This document shows positions 1 to 7,658 of a stretch of 16,710 nucleotides of DNA, piece after piece. Position 1 is the first letter of the stretch, and the number at the start of each line of letters is the position of its first letter. Source of the DNA: CAZGAH01 sp964523295. Lineage in GTDB: Bacteria; Desulfobacterota; Desulfovibrionia; Desulfovibrionales; Desulfovibrionaceae. The notes beneath the pieces were generated by a model. It saw only the letters and a list, made by a program, of their open reading frames with translations, ran no database searches and was not told the origin of the DNA. The stretch is taken from positions 1 to 16,710 of the forward strand of contig CAZGAH010000092.1 of the NCBI GenBank assembly GCA_964523295.1. The letters are read 5' to 3'. Both the position numbers and the translations under genes were made by a program.

Positions 1-1205
1 CCGATGTTTTCCGTCTCCTGATTGGTCCGCTCGGCAAACGCGGCGACCTCTCTGAGCGCCTCGTCGCTGAATTCGATGCGTACGTTTTCCGTGGACAGCA
101 ACGCTACGTACTGAACCGTGAGCGCGTTTTTCGGTTCGGTGAGAATGCGGTAGAACTCCTCCTTGCCCAGAGCGGACAGCTCCACGCGCAGCGGAAATCG
201 TCCCTGAAGCTCGGGCGCCAGGTCCGCAGGCTTGCTCGTATGAAATGCGCCGGCAGCGATGAACAGGATGTGATCGGTGCGCACCATGCCGTATTTTGTA
301 TTCACCACGCAGCCCTCGACGATGGGCAGCAGGTCCCGTTGCACGCCCTCGCGCGAGACGTCAGGTCCGCGACCGCCGCCGCTGCCCGCGGCGCCGACAA
401 TCTTGTCGATTTCGTCGAGAAAGATGATGCCGTTTTGCTCTACTCGCTCCCTCGCCATATCCGAGACCTTGTCCATGTCCACGAGCTTGTCGCTTTCGTC
501 ATGGATGAGCAGCTCGAAGGCGTCCTTGACCTTCATGGTCCGGCGTTTTTTCCGCGAGGGAAAGACCCGGCTGAACATGTCGCGGAACTGCATCTCCATG
601 TCCTCCATGCCGGGCATGGCCATGATTTCCACCTGCGGACTCGGGGCCTTGACCTCGAGTTCCACCGTGCGATCGTCAAGCAGGCCCTTGCGCCAGAGTT
701 GCCGGATTTTTTCGCGCGTGGAATCGGCCGGACCGTCTTCTACCGGCGGCAGCTCCGGCGTATCGCCGGTATGCGCGGCGGACGGCCTGGACGTGGGCAG
801 CAGCAGGTCCAGCAGCCGCTCTTCCGCCGCCTTGCGCGCCCGCTCCTCCACGCGCGTCATTTCCTCGCCCTTGACCAGATTGATTCCGATTTCCATGAGG
901 TCGCGGATCATGGATTCGACGTCGCGGCCGACGTAGCCGACTTCCGTGAATTTGGTGGCCTCGACCTTGTGAAAGGGCGAGCCGGCCAGCCTGGCCAGGC
1001 GGCGGGCGATTTCGGTCTTGCCCACGCCCGTCGGTCCCATCATGAGTATGTTTTTCGGTGCAATTTCGTCGCGCAGGGCCGGATCGAGCTGTTGCCTGCG
1101 CCAGCGGTTGCGCATGGCGATGGCCACCATACGCTTGGCGTTATCCTGGCCGATGATATATTTGTCGAGTTCGCGAACGATCTCGCGAGGGGTCAGAACA
1201 CTCAT
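1..1205 (-). CDS. hslU: HslU, ATPase subunit of the HslVU protease (3' end cut off by window)
   Basis: HslU is the AAA+ unfoldase that feeds proteins to the HslV peptidase in the cytoplasm. The 401 residues present include the N-terminal IIGQ motif (17-20), a Walker A GPTGVGKT (57-64), the GYVGRD pore motif (90-95), a variable I-domain (about 110-235), a Walker B with FLDEID around D264/E265, and the AAA+ region ending at ETENI. The family is about 440-460 residues long, so roughly the last 40-55 residues lie beyond the left edge, including the C-terminal tail that docks on HslV. The ATG at 1205 follows GGAGGTGG closely and gives the usual MSxLTPREIV start. HslV is not adjacent upstream; the Do-type protease gene is, 162 bases away on the same strand, so the two may be co-transcribed. 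Identification is near certain. Confidence 0.97.
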   Translation of the reverse strand, partial: MSVLTPREIVRELDKYIIGQDNAKRMVAIAMRNRWRRQQLDPALRDEIAPKNILMMGPTGVGKTEIARRLARLAGSPFHKVEATKFTEVGYVGRDVESMIRDLMEIGINLVKGEEMTRVEERARKAAEERLLDLLLPTSRPSAAHTGDTPELPPVEDGPADSTREKIRQLWRKGLLDDRTVELEVKAPSPQVEIMAMPGMEDMEMQFRDMFSRVFPSRKKRRTMKVKDAFELLIHDESDKLVDMDKVSDMARERVEQNGIIFLDEIDKIVGAAGSGGGRGPDVSREGVQRDLLPIVEGCVVNTKYGMVRTDHILFIAAGAFHTSKPADLAPELQGRFPLRVELSALGKEEFYRILTEPKNALTVQYVALLSTENVRIEFSDEALREVAAFAERTNQETENI

Positions 1206-1226
1206 TCCACCTCCAGCAGGTAGTTC

Positions 1227-1246
1227 CCCGGCTCTTGGTTGCCGGG
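1227..1246. repeat. Short GC hairpin between the Do protease gene and hslU
   Basis: CCCGGC (1227-1232) and GCCGGG (1241-1246) form a perfect 6-bp stem around an 8-base loop. On the transcribed (minus) strand it lies about 20 bases before the hslU start and has no following T-run, so it is not a typical terminator. It could shape the hslU leader. The stem is seen directly; any function is inference. Confidence 0.3.
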
Positions 1247-1367
1247 CACGGATTCCAGAGTTCCCGACGTTCACGCAGCAGCCGCAACGTCCGCACTGCT
1301 CTAGCAGCCGGTCACGCGCTTGCCAATGTCTTTGTTCCCGCGCCCGTTGCATCGGCGCGCGGAGGCG

Positions 1368-2804
1368 TCATTGCAGCGGGATGGTCCGGAACAGGTTCTG
1401 ATTCTCCCGCTTGAGCAGCAGCATGAGCACTCCCTTGGTTTTCGTCTCTGTTTCCACCAGGCGTTTGAACTCCTGAACGGACGCGACCGGCTGCTGGTTG
1501 GCCTCCATGATGATATCATCAGCGCGGATGTCGCTCTCGTCGGCGCGCGACCCTTCCTCCACGGCAAGCACGAGCAGCCCGCCCGCGGTTCCGAGTCCGA
1601 GCGTGCGGGACTCCTCCTTGTCCAGGGCGCGTAAGGCCAGGCCGAGGCCTCCGGCGTTGTCTGATTCCGGGGATTCGTCGGCCTGGTCGGACAGCTGTTT
1701 GATATCGCGCTCGCCGAGCGTGACCTCGATATGCATGGTCGCGCCTTTGCGCCAGATTTCCGCTTTGGCCTTGGCCCCCGGCGGCAGCGAGGCCACCGTC
1801 CGCAACAGGCCGTTGGCGTCGTCGATGTCGCGGGCCTCGATCTTGAGAATGACGTCACCGACCTTGATTCCGGCCTTGGCCGCGGGCTGGTCCTCGAGCA
1901 CGGAGGACACCAGTGCCCCGCCAGGCTTGGGCAGCCCCAGGGCCTTGGCGGTGTTGGCGTCGACGTCCTGAATGGTCACGCCGATCCAGCCGCGCAGCAC
2001 CTTCTTGCCTTCCTTGAGCTCCGGGATGACTTTTTTTGCCTGGTTGCAGGGAATGGCGAAGCCGAGTCCCTGGCCGCTGGCGACGATGGCTGTGTTGATG
2101 CCGACCACCTCGCCCGCCAGATTCAGCAGCGGGCCGCCGCTGTTGCCGGGGTTGATCGAGGCGTCGGTCTGGATGAAGTCGTCGAAAGGCCCGGAGCCCA
2201 GGATTCGGCCTTTGGCGCTGACGATGCCGGCGGTGACCGTGTGCTGCAGGCCAAAGGGATTGCCGATGGCGGCGACCCACTCGCCGACCTCGAGCTTGTC
2301 GGAATCGCCGAAACGCAGCACAGGGAGCTTTTCGCTGGATTCGATCTTGAGCAGGGCGAGATCGGTTTCCTGGTCCCGGCCGACCACTTTGGCCGGAAAG
2401 GACTGCCCTTCGCGTTCGCGGCCCTTCAGGTTGACTTTGACCTCGTCCGCGTCGGCGACCACATGATTGTTCGTGACGATGTAGCCATCCTCGGAGATGA
2501 GAAAGCCCGAGCCCAGCGACTGCTCCTTGTGCGGCTTGTCCTGCTGCCGGAAATACTTGTCGAACTGGTTGAAAAACTCGTTGAAAGGGCTGCTTTCGCC
2601 GTCGCGCTGGAAAAACTCGCGCAGGCTGCGACCGGCGCTCACGGTCTTCACCGTGCTGATATTGACGACCGCGCCTCCGGAGGCGTTGGCCAGGTCCCTG
2701 AAATCGGGCAGCCCCGCGCAATCCCCGCGGTTCGGCATGACAAAGGCCGCCGTCAACGCCAATGCCAGACACCATACTGTCACGCTCAGACCATTTCGGA
2801 CCAT
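1368..2804 (-). CDS. degP: Do/DegP-family periplasmic serine protease with two PDZ domains
   Basis: HtrA/Do proteases degrade or refold damaged proteins in the periplasm. This 478-residue protein has a cleavable signal peptide (hydrophobic 6-23, likely cut after A30), a trypsin-like domain with catalytic H114 (NNHVV), D148 (TDLALL) and S222 (GNSGGP), a first PDZ domain at about 265-350 and a second at about 385-475. Length and layout match the two-PDZ DegP/DegQ/MucD group; which paralog cannot be settled here, so the symbol names the family. The ATG at 2804 follows AAGGAG with good spacing. hslU lies downstream on the same strand, so two protein-quality-control genes sit together. A sigma70-like promoter candidate is visible upstream at 2836-2863. 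Confidence 0.95.
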   Translation of the reverse strand: MVRNGLSVTVWCLALALTAAFVMPNRGDCAGLPDFRDLANASGGAVVNISTVKTVSAGRSLREFFQRDGESSPFNEFFNQFDKYFRQQDKPHKEQSLGSGFLISEDGYIVTNNHVVADADEVKVNLKGREREGQSFPAKVVGRDQETDLALLKIESSEKLPVLRFGDSDKLEVGEWVAAIGNPFGLQHTVTAGIVSAKGRILGSGPFDDFIQTDASINPGNSGGPLLNLAGEVVGINTAIVASGQGLGFAIPCNQAKKVIPELKEGKKVLRGWIGVTIQDVDANTAKALGLPKPGGALVSSVLEDQPAAKAGIKVGDVILKIEARDIDDANGLLRTVASLPPGAKAKAEIWRKGATMHIEVTLGERDIKQLSDQADESPESDNAGGLGLALRALDKEESRTLGLGTAGGLLVLAVEEGSRADESDIRADDIIMEANQQPVASVQEFKRLVETETKTKGVLMLLLKRENQNLFRTIPLQ

Positions 2805-2835
2805 GCTTGTCTCTCCTTATGCTCGAATGTCGCTA

Positions 2836-2863
2836 CCTATACGCTCAGCCGGAGTCTTGTAAA
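2836..2863 (-). promoter_or_regulatory. Candidate sigma70 promoter of the Do protease gene
   Basis: On the minus strand TTTACA (2858-2863) is followed after 16 bases by TATAGG (2836-2841), about 30 bases before the ATG at 2804. The match is 5 of 6 to the -35 consensus and 4 of 6 to the -10. I did not see a better heat-shock or sigmaE-type site, but I cannot score them. Moderate to low confidence. Confidence 0.35.
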
Positions 2864-2991
2864 CTCCCTTTTGCGCGTTCGGATCACCTCGATTCGAAAC
2901 CGATGGCGCCACGGTCGAACAGGTTTCAGCGCCACCTGTCGTAGCGGCTCCCGGCTCGTGAAAAGGCTCGAGGCGAGGTCGGGGCTCCTCG

Positions 2992-3519
2992 TCACCGCTT
3001 CCCGGGCAGAAACGTCGTTCGCAGGTATTGCGGATCGAAAAAACGTAGCGGGTTGTCCACGACGAGGTCCGGCAGGAGATGGTACCAGCGATACCCGAGC
3101 GAACGAAAAAAATGACGGGCGCAGTCGCCGCGACCGAGTTCCCGCGCGGCCTGAAGGGCCGCGTCGCGCTGACAGCGCGACGTCGAGAGCGGACGCAGGA
3201 GGCGTTGCGAAAAGCCCCGGCGTCGCAATATCGTTTTCAACCGGGCGTATTCACGGTATCGGCTGTAGCCGTCGGCCCAGCAGAGCAGGGTCAGGCCCCA
3301 CCAGCCCATGGCCGGCGCCAGGCGGAGCGTCGCGGCAAACATGGTGCCCTCGGCGAGCGGTTCCATTCCGGCCCATAACAGCCCGGCGCCGAGCGCTGCC
3401 GAGGCGCCGCCCGTCGCGTGCGGCATGGGCGCCACCCGAAAGACGTAGCGCAACAAGGCGATCAGGCACCGCCGCATGGGGCGCGCCTGTTCGGCATGGA
3501 TGGGCAGTGCATTTATCAT
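2992..3519 (-). CDS. Hypothetical membrane-associated protein, 175 aa
   Basis: I do not recognise this family. The protein starts with a basic, partly hydrophobic stretch (MRRCLIALLRYVF at about 15-27), then has Ala/Gly-rich and Trp-rich hydrophobic segments (about 38-53 and 60-83, including GWWGLTLLCW) that could be one or two membrane helices. A basic, presumably cytoplasmic region follows, with an aromatic C-terminal part containing FFRSLGYRWYHLLPD. The ATG at 3519 is used here; a TTG two codons upstream (3525) has better spacing to AGGCGG, and an internal ATG before RRCL is also possible. It stops 187 bases before the Do protease start, on the same strand. The protein-like composition and exclusive open frame argue it is real. 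Confidence 0.68.
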   Translation of the reverse strand: MINALPIHAEQARPMRRCLIALLRYVFRVAPMPHATGGASAALGAGLLWAGMEPLAEGTMFAATLRLAPAMGWWGLTLLCWADGYSRYREYARLKTILRRRGFSQRLLRPLSTSRCQRDAALQAARELGRGDCARHFFRSLGYRWYHLLPDLVVDNPLRFFDPQYLRTTFLPGKR

Positions 3520-3716
3520 GTACAAAGCTTCTATCCGCCTCAGTCTGATTTCTCAAGGGGGAGGAGTTGCACGTTCGTTGGCACAGGGGGATGACGCCTC
3601 TGCCTTTGTATACTACGAGTTGAGGTACTATCGCGTTTGCGCGTTCAGGACGAAAACGCCGTGTCGTTTTGCCTCAGCTTGCATGGTTATCCGGAGCATG
3701 GCATGATGGCTTGGAA

Positions 3717-4145
3717 ATGATCGTTATCAACGAATCGCTCTCGATACCGGAGAGTGAATTTTCCTGGTCTGCGCAGACGAGCGGCGGTCCGGGCGGGCAG
3801 CATGTCAATAAAACCTGCACCCGCGTCGTCGTGCGCTTCAACGTGCTCGAGTCGCCCAGTCTCGACGAGGCGCAGCGCGCGCTGCTTGCGCAGCGGCTGG
3901 GTTCGCGTCTGAGCAGCGAGGGCGTGCTGCAGGTTTCGGCGCAGACGACCCGCAGCCAGCGCATCAACCGTGAACTCGCCCTGGCCCGTTGCATCGCCGC
4001 GTTGCGCAAGGCTTTGCGTCAGGATCCTCCCAGAAAGCCCACGAGGAAGCCGGCGGCAGTCGACGCCAGGCGCTTGACGGGGAAGCGCCTGCGCGGCAAA
4101 CTCAAAAGCGAACGATCCGGACGCTGGCCCGGGACGATCGACTGA
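3717..4145 (+). CDS. arfB: ArfB, peptidyl-tRNA hydrolase for ribosome rescue
   Basis: ArfB (YaeJ) releases peptides from ribosomes stalled at the 3' end of broken mRNAs. The 142-residue protein matches the usual length of about 140. It begins MIVI, like the Escherichia coli protein, and carries the catalytic GGQ at 26-28 within SGGPGGQHVNKT. A class-I release-factor-like domain runs to about residue 100 (RSQRINRELALAR is typical). The tail is very basic (about 100-142, with PRKPTRKP and KRLRGKLKSER) and in this family enters the mRNA channel. It lacks the codon-recognition domain of RF1 and RF2. The frame is open upstream to a TTG at 3669, but family alignment supports the ATG at 3717; no strong ribosome binding site precedes it. 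It is divergent from the hypothetical membrane protein gene. Confidence 0.92.
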   Translation: MIVINESLSIPESEFSWSAQTSGGPGGQHVNKTCTRVVVRFNVLESPSLDEAQRALLAQRLGSRLSSEGVLQVSAQTTRSQRINRELALARCIAALRKALRQDPPRKPTRKPAAVDARRLTGKRLRGKLKSERSGRWPGTID

Positions 4146-4242
4146 CATCGCCGCCAGGTCCGGCGCGCCTGCATCACAGGCGCATTTCGGCCCCTCTGGC
4201 GCCCGCCACGACATGTTCAAGAGCGCTGTGAAGGATGGCTTT

Positions 4243-4440
4243 ATGAATACATATCGGGTGAACGTGCTCTATTATTACTCCGAGGGACAGACCAACGGCC
4301 ACATGGAGGTGCAGGCGCCCGACGAAACCCAGGCGATCAAGAAGGTCCTGGACTTCATGCAGCAGAACATGAAGCTCTATCCTGACTATACGTTGAGCAT
4401 GATCCAGGTGAACAAGATTCACGGCGAGGAGGGCGGATAG
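4243..4440 (+). CDS. Small uncharacterised protein, 65 aa
   Basis: I do not recognise this protein. It is 65 residues, without signal peptide or membrane helix. It reads as a compact alpha/beta fold: a beta-like start (TYRVNVLYYYSEG), a second strand (HMEVQAPDE), a helix (TQAIKKVLDFMQQNM) and a last strand (LSMIQVNKI) before an acidic tail. The ATG at 4243 follows AAGGA with 7 bases of spacing; the in-frame ATG at 4213 lacks such a site. It lies 97 bases after arfB on the same strand, so co-transcription is possible. The good ribosome binding site and ordered amphipathic pattern make it likely to be real. Confidence 0.68.
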   Translation: MNTYRVNVLYYYSEGQTNGHMEVQAPDETQAIKKVLDFMQQNMKLYPDYTLSMIQVNKIHGEEGG

Positions 4441-4463
4441 TCTCCCTGCCCGCCGCTACCATT

Positions 4464-4490
4464 CCCCTGGCCCGAAGGGAAGGGCAGGGG
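4464..4490. terminator. GC-rich hairpin between convergent genes
   Basis: CCCCTG-G-CCC (4464-4473) pairs with GGGCAGGGG (4482-4490) with one bulged G and an 8-base loop. An alternative pairing uses CCCTGCCC at 4444-4451. It sits between the 65-residue gene (plus) and hldD (minus), where a bidirectional terminator would be expected. Neither side has a T-run, so intrinsic termination is not proven. Confidence 0.35.
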
Positions 4491-4533
4491 ACACCACCAC
4501 CCGCCTTTCCCCTTCTGCCGATGTCGTTGCCTC

Positions 4534-5505
4534 CTACAAATACCTGTCCGGACCTGCCAGATACGTCTGAACGTAATCCCTGACCGCATCCTCCAGCGAG
4601 GTGCAGCGCGTGGGGCAGCCTGCCGCGGCCAGACGGGTCATGGTGCTTTGCGTGTAGTATTGATACTTTTCGCGCAGCGTCGGGGGCATGTCGATGTAGT
4701 CGATGGCTAGCGGGCGGTCCATGGCGGCGAACACCGCGGCCGCGAGTTCGTTCCAGGAGCGTGCCTGGCCCGTGCCCACGTTGAACACGCCGTTGGCCGT
4801 GCGATGGTCCAGCAGCCAGCCGATGACCTCGACGCAGTCCTTGACGTAGATGAAATCCCGGCGTTGTCCGCCGTCGGTAAACTCCGGGCGGTAGGACTTG
4901 AACAGCTTGAGCCGTCCGGTTTCGCCGATCTGCGCGTAGGCCTTGCAGACCACGCTCATCATGTCTCCTTTGTGGTACTCGTTCGGGCCGAATACATTGA
5001 AAAATTTGAGGCTGGCGACCTGGTCGAGCACGCCCGTACGTTTGGCCCAGAGATCGAACAGCTGTTTCGAGTACCCGTACATGTTCAGGGGCTTGAGTTG
5101 GGACAGGCGGGCGGGATCGTCGTCGAAGCCCTGGCTGCCGTCCCCGTAGGTCGCGGCGCTGCTAGCATTGATGAACCGGCCGCCCTTGGCCAGGGTCCAG
5201 ATGCACAGGTCGCGGCTGAAGTGAAAATTGTTGCGCATGAGATAATCGGCGTCGGTCTCGGTCGTGGACGAGCAGGCGCCCATGTGGATGACTGCCTCGA
5301 CCTGTTCCGGCAGACGGTTGGCGTGCAGCAGCTCCATGAAGGCGTTCTTGTGGACGTAGTCCGCATAGCTGCGATTGACGAGATTTTTCCACTTTTCGCT
5401 ATGGTCCAGATTGTCCACCACGAGGATGTCGTCAATTCCCATGGCATTGAGTTTCCAGATGCAGGCGCTGCCGATAAATCCGGCGCCCCCGGTGACGATG
5501 TACAT
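4534..5505 (-). CDS. hldD: ADP-L-glycero-D-manno-heptose 6-epimerase
   Basis: HldD converts ADP-D-glycero-D-manno-heptose to the L-glycero form, the donor for the heptose of the LPS inner core. The 323-residue protein is an extended short-chain dehydrogenase: an NADP-binding GGAGFIG at 6-12, an acidic VVDNL after the second strand, and the catalytic Y143-GYS-K147 with the upstream SSAATYGD serine region. The substrate part contains GPNEYHKGDMMSV and the RRDFIYVKD signature. Length matches the family at about 310-330. The ATG at 5505 follows AAGGAG with 8 bases of spacing. It is the last gene of a four-gene minus-strand run and starts 45 bases after the YkgJ-like stop. It implies an organism with heptose-containing LPS. 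Confidence 0.96.
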   Translation of the reverse strand: MYIVTGGAGFIGSACIWKLNAMGIDDILVVDNLDHSEKWKNLVNRSYADYVHKNAFMELLHANRLPEQVEAVIHMGACSSTTETDADYLMRNNFHFSRDLCIWTLAKGGRFINASSAATYGDGSQGFDDDPARLSQLKPLNMYGYSKQLFDLWAKRTGVLDQVASLKFFNVFGPNEYHKGDMMSVVCKAYAQIGETGRLKLFKSYRPEFTDGGQRRDFIYVKDCVEVIGWLLDHRTANGVFNVGTGQARSWNELAAAVFAAMDRPLAIDYIDMPPTLREKYQYYTQSTMTRLAAAGCPTRCTSLEDAVRDYVQTYLAGPDRYL

Positions 5506-5550
5506 GGTGCAGTCTCCTTGTCTGTCGCGCGCGTGCGCGCGGGTTCGTCT

Positions 5551-6234
5551 TCAGTCCGCGGCCGATTGTGGTTCCAGCCGTACGAGCTGCGCGCCGTCAG
5601 GGGAATGCCGGAGCCCCAGCCCGTAGCTTGCCAGCGTGGAGACGAGCGGCCGGCCGAACAGAAACAGCATCATGCTGGCCGGTCCGTCCGGCTGTTCCGC
5701 CGTCCGCGTAGCGAGCGCCTCGCGCAGGCTGCGATCATAGCGCAGGGCCTCCAGAATACCGGATGTCGCGGTCTCGGCTCCGGCCAGCCAGGCCGCGACC
5801 AGGGGCGCCAGCCGCTCATGCCCGCAGTGCGCTTCGTGCAGGCCGACCAGCTCCATGAGCCAGGAATCCGCGGGCAGCACATCGCCACGCGTCAGGCGAC
5901 CTTCCCGGTAGGCTGCCTCCAGCGCGCGGGTGTCCCAACAGGCCAACAGACGGCACTCCAGGGGACGATCCGCGTATATGCCGCATCCGGATTCCTGGTC
6001 GTAAAAGCAACAGGTCCAGCCCGGGGCCTTGGGCTGGCATTTGATGCACTCCTCGTCCAGAGGCAGCAGCCGTCCTGCCGGCTGGTCCCAGACCAGTTCT
6101 CCGCGGCGCAACGTAAGCAGGTTGCGTAGGGCAAGTACGCCGCGTTGCAGGAGGTCCTCATCCGCCCGATGCAGGGTCGGGCCGCCTCTGCGGCAGCATT
6201 CGCCGCAACGCTGGCAGGTTCTGGCTGTGTTCAT
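5551..6234 (-). CDS. YkgJ-family cysteine-cluster protein
   Basis: The family (UPF0153/YkgJ, putative Zn- or Fe-chelating) has no firmly known reaction. This 227-residue protein starts with the hallmark CxxCGxCC (C7, C10, C13, C14) and has a second set at C63, C66, C75, C76, C84, C94 and C99, including CGIYADRPLECR, the typical CxIYxxRPxxCR pattern. Eleven cysteines in the first 100 residues suggest a metal site or Fe-S cluster. The rest (about 110-227) is Leu/Ala-rich and helical-looking, with no clear match. Its ATG overlaps the stop of the kinase gene (ATGA at 6231-6234), so translation is probably coupled. The same frame stays open far upstream through the kinase gene, but only the ATG at 6234 gives a family-like start. 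Confidence 0.88.
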   Translation of the reverse strand: MNTARTCQRCGECCRRGGPTLHRADEDLLQRGVLALRNLLTLRRGELVWDQPAGRLLPLDEECIKCQPKAPGWTCCFYDQESGCGIYADRPLECRLLACWDTRALEAAYREGRLTRGDVLPADSWLMELVGLHEAHCGHERLAPLVAAWLAGAETATSGILEALRYDRSLREALATRTAEQPDGPASMMLFLFGRPLVSTLASYGLGLRHSPDGAQLVRLEPQSAAD

Positions 6235-7586
6235 CGCGTCGGCTCCGACAGGGTACACACGGCGCGGACCTGGCACTGGCAGCTGGTGTCCTGCCAGTCC
6301 AGATAGCCGAGCACGGCGTTGAGCCGCCAGGCCGAGACGTGGCTGCGCCGGTCGGCGCTCCAGAGCACGCGCTGGCGCGCATCGAACAGCGCCGCGGTGC
6401 AGCGCTCGGGAGAACCTGGCGCGTCGATGAGGGTAATCAGCTCGTCGACGGTCGGCAGCCGCCATCCCTGTTGGCCGGCAAAGCAATTGCGGGCCAGCTC
6501 CTGCACGGTCTCCTGCGCCTGCGTCCAGTTCAGGGCGAACGGGGAGCCGCCTCGTTGCCAGAGCAGGCCGGAGGCCTCGTCGACAACAAGCTCGTCCGAG
6601 AGCGCGGTAAACGAGCGGCCGACTGTCTGGAGGGGACGCCCCAGGGCATCGAGGTCGAAGGCCTGGTCCGGGGCCACGGGGCCGGTGCGGATCGGCTGAC
6701 TGCGGCGTCGAAGACGCGGCGCCGTCGGAAGCGCCGACAGCGGCGTTGCGGACGCTTCCGCAAGCCGGCAGGCAGCCTCGCGTCGTTTGCGCCAGGCGGC
6801 CAGTGAGGACCCCAGAGCCGTGGCCATGGCCTCGGCCGAGGGGAAACGGTCGCGCGGGTCTGCTGCCAGCGCGTTGCGGAAGAAACCCTGCCACTCCTCC
6901 CCGGGCCAGGCCGGCGGGTCCGTTGCCGCGTCGTCGGGTCCGGCGCCGGCGAACATGCGCCAGAGGGTGACGCCGGTGGCGTACAGGTCGGCGCGCAGAT
7001 CGACCCGATCCGGGTCACGCGCCTGCTCGGGAGCGGCGTAGCCGGGCGTGCCGATTCGCAGGCCGGCAGGGCGCGGCGCCTGCGCTTCGCCGTGCCGCAG
7101 CGAGAGACCGAAGTCGATGATCTTGACCTGCTCGCAGGGTGTCAGCAACAGGTTTCCGGGCTTGATATCGCGGTGAACGATGCCGGCGCGATGCAGTCGC
7201 TCCAGTCCTTCGAGCGTCTGCAGGGCGTAGTCTGCGGCGCGCTCGACGTCGAGCGGGCGCGTCAGCTCGCTGCGCGCGTTTTCCCCGATTGCGGCAGCGA
7301 GGTCGTTGCACGCGTATTCGAGCGTGAAATGCGGCGTGGGGCCGCTGTCGTCGTAGTCCCAGACGCCGGCGATATTGGGGTGATCGAGGCTGGCCATGAG
7401 CCGTGCCTCTTGGGTGAAGCGCCGCGCAAGCTCCTGGTATCCCAGCAGGTCGAGCAGCTGTGGCGCCGGCTTGAGCGTTTTGAGGGCCACGAGCCTGCCC
7501 AGGGCCGGCAGTCTGGCCTTGTAGACGTAGCCCATGCCACCGCGGCCAAGGAGCCCGCGGATTTCATATCTGCCGACGTACTTCAC
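6231..7586 (-). CDS. Ser/Thr protein kinase with C-terminal DUF1566 domain
   Basis: A Hanks-type kinase of 451 residues. The kinase domain (about 7-270) is complete: glycine loop GRGGMGYVY (14-22), ATP-binding K36, helix-C E60, HRDIKPGN (138-145, catalytic D140), DFG (158-160), and APE at about 185-187 after GTPGY. A basic linker without any membrane helix (about 275-320) leads to a DUF1566/Lcl-type domain (about 330-448) with the signature pieces TGLLWQ-like (SGLLWQR), NWTQAQ, GWRLPTVDEL and a Trp-Ser-A (LWSAD) motif. Most bacterial kinases of this type carry periplasmic sensors; here the extra domain seems cytoplasmic. The start is GTG at 7586, with AGGA just upstream. It follows the phosphoesterase gene by 72 bases and overlaps the YkgJ-like gene. 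Substrates are unknown. Confidence 0.95.
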   Translation of the reverse strand: MKYVGRYEIRGLLGRGGMGYVYKARLPALGRLVALKTLKPAPQLLDLLGYQELARRFTQEARLMASLDHPNIAGVWDYDDSGPTPHFTLEYACNDLAAAIGENARSELTRPLDVERAADYALQTLEGLERLHRAGIVHRDIKPGNLLLTPCEQVKIIDFGLSLRHGEAQAPRPAGLRIGTPGYAAPEQARDPDRVDLRADLYATGVTLWRMFAGAGPDDAATDPPAWPGEEWQGFFRNALAADPRDRFPSAEAMATALGSSLAAWRKRREAACRLAEASATPLSALPTAPRLRRRSQPIRTGPVAPDQAFDLDALGRPLQTVGRSFTALSDELVVDEASGLLWQRGGSPFALNWTQAQETVQELARNCFAGQQGWRLPTVDELITLIDAPGSPERCTAALFDARQRVLWSADRRSHVSAWRLNAVLGYLDWQDTSCQCQVRAVCTLSEPTR

Positions 7587-7658
7587 GGAAGTCCTGCCTT
7601 GGCTCAGGGGGCGCGGTCTGCGTCGCGATGCGCGTGTTCTGCAGTTTTTGCATGATTT

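Noticed and set aside
1206..1310. In-frame, cysteine-containing open stretch (LLEQCGRCGCC) before the hslU ATG
   Set aside because: There is no start with a ribosome binding site, and known HslU proteins begin at the ATG at 1205; it is probably chance or leader sequence.
1731..3548. 605-residue open frame on the plus strand opposite the Do protease gene
   Set aside because: It is the shadow of the protease and the hypothetical gene, with low-complexity Arg/Gly/Ala composition and no motif.
3578..3614. TTGGCA and TATACT as a promoter for arfB
   Set aside because: The spacing of 25 bases is too long for sigma70, and no better pair was found in the gap.
5551..6894. Upstream extension of the YkgJ-like frame to 447 residues
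   Set aside because: The extra 220 residues overlap the kinase DUF1566 region out of frame and are Arg/Pro/Gly-rich; the ATG at 6234 gives the normal family start.
7567..7653. Short 28-codon frame (MQKLQNTRIATQ...) between the phosphoesterase and the kinase
   Set aside because: No ribosome binding site precedes it and it overlaps the kinase start in another frame; possible leader peptide but unsupported.
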